This document shows positions 4,971 through 6,094 of a DNA stretch of 6,094 nucleotides, in pieces. Positions within the stretch are counted from its first letter, which is position 1; each line of letters starts with the position of its first letter. Location: NCBI GenBank assembly GCA_002170825.1, contig NHIA01000051.1, positions 1 to 6,094 on the forward strand, written 5' to 3'. The position numbers and the translations under genes were made by a program. The notes below the pieces were generated by a model, which was given only the letters and a program-made list of their open reading frames with translations, made no database searches and was not told where the DNA came from. This DNA is from Cyanobacteria bacterium TMED177. Its GTDB lineage: Bacteria > Cyanobacteriota > Cyanobacteriia > PCC-6307 > Cyanobiaceae.

Positions 4971-5027
4971 CAGGAGGGTTTGGCTGGTTGAATTCTCACA
5001 ACTGTCAGGCCGTTTCGAGACTGGCTG

Positions 5028-5063
5028 CTCCGGCGGCTGTTTTGGCGGCTGTTCTGGAGGCTG
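5028..5063 (-). repeat. Three 12-bp tandem repeats coding Pro/Gln if translated
   Basis: On the minus strand the units are CAGCCTCCAGAA, CAGCCGCCAAAA and CAGCCGCCGGAG, followed by a partial CAGCC. They lie in the 110-bp gap between the glycosidase stop and the DUF3122 start. In the DUF3122 frame they read QPPEQPPKQPPEQP, a pattern typical of flexible linkers. They may be non-coding, or part of an extended or frameshifted product. Confidence 0.7.
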
Positions 5064-5080
5064 CACCAGGGACTGCGAGT

Positions 5081-6094
5081 TCAGCGTCCGCTGGCCCCTG
5101 GAATCGGCTGCCAGCCCGTCTCGGTGGCCCACAGCCCCCAGAGGGCCATGGCCCGCAGGTAGTGACAGGCACGGAAGGTGTTCACGGCCGTGATCGCTTC
5201 AGGCGTTCGGAACTGAAGACCACCGGAGTAAACCTGCTCCACCACCGCCGAGCAGATAGCGAGGGCAGTGGAACCATCCCCCATCAGGCGGAAGTAGCTG
5301 GCGATCCCGAAGTTGATGCCGGTCCACACCTCCAGCGGGTGGGTGCCATCGGGATCCAACGGTGTGCCATCACGGCGCAGACCGTTCGCCACCCCGAGCC
5401 GTCCGCCTTCGAACCGCTCGAAGCAGGCCTGCTTCACCGCCTTGAGTGTGCTCATCGCATTGGCATCACTCACCACTGATGGCAGCCCCAGCAGCCGGGC
5501 ATAGAAATCACCGCAGAGCTGATCCGCCATCACCACCGGTGTGCCGCTCTCGGCATCGATCCGGTAGTACTCGCCATTCCAGAGCAGATCGTCGAAGTTG
5601 GCCCGTGATTGCTCCAGCCACTGGCCGAACCGCCGCTGTTCGGCAGACGTGTCGAGCCCCAGGTCGAGCTGCAGCCGCTGTGCCATGGCCAAGGCCGCCT
5701 CCAGCGCAGCGATCCACAGCGCACCGCAGTAAGCACTCACCCCCTTCAGCGGCCAATCGTCGAAGGTCTGGTCCGGCGCGCCGCCGTTGTCCGGCAGGCC
5801 GTCATCGTTCACATCGAAGCGCTTGAGATAGTCCAGGGCCTGGATGGCCGCCGGCCAGCACTCGGCCAGGAAGCTCAGGTCCTCACCTGTGGGCGCGAGG
5901 CGGAAGGTGCGCCACACCTGCAGGACGTAATCACTGGCGAGGTCCTTCCAGAGGTTGCAGTCCTGATACGCGGTGTAGTTGGTGGCATCAAAGGGCACCT
6001 CGTTGGGGGCTCCAAGATCGTGGGGCGTGGCGCCGGCCACCTTGCGATCCGCCTCCACCCGGCCCCGGCCCTGGGTGAAGTACCAACCGATCGG
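5081..6094 (-). CDS. GH116 (GBA2-like, DUF608) glycosidase, C-terminal 337 residues; 5' part beyond window
   Basis: The frame is open from the window edge to TGA at 5083-5081. The fragment matches the catalytic (alpha/alpha)6 domain of family GH116 (PF04685), which includes human bile-acid beta-glucosidase GBA2 and the archaeal-type beta-glucosidase TxGH116. Family signatures in order are TPHDLGAPNEVPF, YQDCNLWKDL, GGAPDQTFDDW, GVSAYCGALWIAALEAA, LLWNGEYYRID, MADQLCGDFYARLLGL, PLEVWTGINFG and QFRTPEAITAV. The Asp of PDQTFD (codon at 5773-5771) aligns with the proposed acid/base residue (human D677, TxGH116 D593); the nucleophile Glu lies upstream, outside the window. No signal peptide can be judged. 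Members cleave beta-glucosides, glucosylceramide, beta-xylosides or N-acetylglucosaminides; the substrate here is unknown. An internal GTG at 6058 is not the start, since family similarity continues before it (IGWYFTQGRGR). Confidence 0.9.
   Translation of the reverse strand, partial: PIGWYFTQGRGRVEADRKVAGATPHDLGAPNEVPFDATNYTAYQDCNLWKDLASDYVLQVWRTFRLAPTGEDLSFLAECWPAAIQALDYLKRFDVNDDGLPDNGGAPDQTFDDWPLKGVSAYCGALWIAALEAALAMAQRLQLDLGLDTSAEQRRFGQWLEQSRANFDDLLWNGEYYRIDAESGTPVVMADQLCGDFYARLLGLPSVVSDANAMSTLKAVKQACFERFEGGRLGVANGLRRDGTPLDPDGTHPLEVWTGINFGIASYFRLMGDGSTALAICSAVVEQVYSGGLQFRTPEAITAVNTFRACHYLRAMALWGLWATETGWQPIPGASGR

Noticed and set aside
4988..5479. 163-codon plus-strand ORF over the glycosidase 3' end
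   Set aside because: Antisense shadow of the GH116 gene and the repeat region, with Ala/Gly/Arg-rich composition.
1..6094. tRNA genes, CRISPR repeats, insertion-sequence ends or a known riboswitch
   Set aside because: I scanned by eye for cloverleaf arms, regularly spaced repeats, terminal inverted repeats and an FMN-type element ahead of ribD and found none.

Overview
The window looks like chromosomal DNA of a marine picocyanobacterium, most likely Synechococcus (inference). The grounds are a cyanobacterial-type DUF3122 exported protein coupled to ribD, a GH116 (GBA2-like) glycosidase, many very small membrane or exported proteins, start codons mostly without Shine-Dalgarno sequences, and a moderate to high G+C content. 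No rRNA, tRNA, CRISPR array, transposase or phage gene is visible.

Layout. Positions 1-164 (+) hold the last 53 codons of a two-TM ion channel, cut inside its selectivity filter. Positions 165 to about 1414 are gene-poor. They hold two candidate single-membrane-span mini-proteins on the minus strand (432-530 and 664-798, the second with a good promoter at 822-849) and a block at 1054-1234 (minus) with several stem-loops that ends in a convincing intrinsic terminator, so a small RNA is possible there. Positions 1415-1776 (minus) carry two tiny genes joined by a TGATG stop/start overlap. Reading the other way, 1893-2557 (+) carries a membrane-anchored DUF1330-like protein and an acidic 78-residue protein. 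These converge on a minus-strand gene for a small exported protein (2570-2785), which is preceded by a string of inverted repeats at 2807-2921. mscL follows at 2932-3276 (minus).

The right half (3421-6094) is clearly richer in G+C and tightly packed, all on the minus strand. In transcription order it holds a GH116 glycosidase (C-terminal 337 residues, cut by the window edge), a 110-bp gap with 12-bp Pro/Gln-coding repeats, a DUF3122 exported protein, and ribD, whose ATG overlaps the DUF3122 stop codon. ribD makes the riboflavin precursor for FMN/FAD, MscL is an emergency osmotic valve, and the GH116 enzyme cleaves a beta-glycoside of unknown identity. I saw no clearly new multi-gene system. 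The most unusual items are the structured RNA-like blocks (1054-1234 and 2807-2921) and the cluster of mini-proteins.
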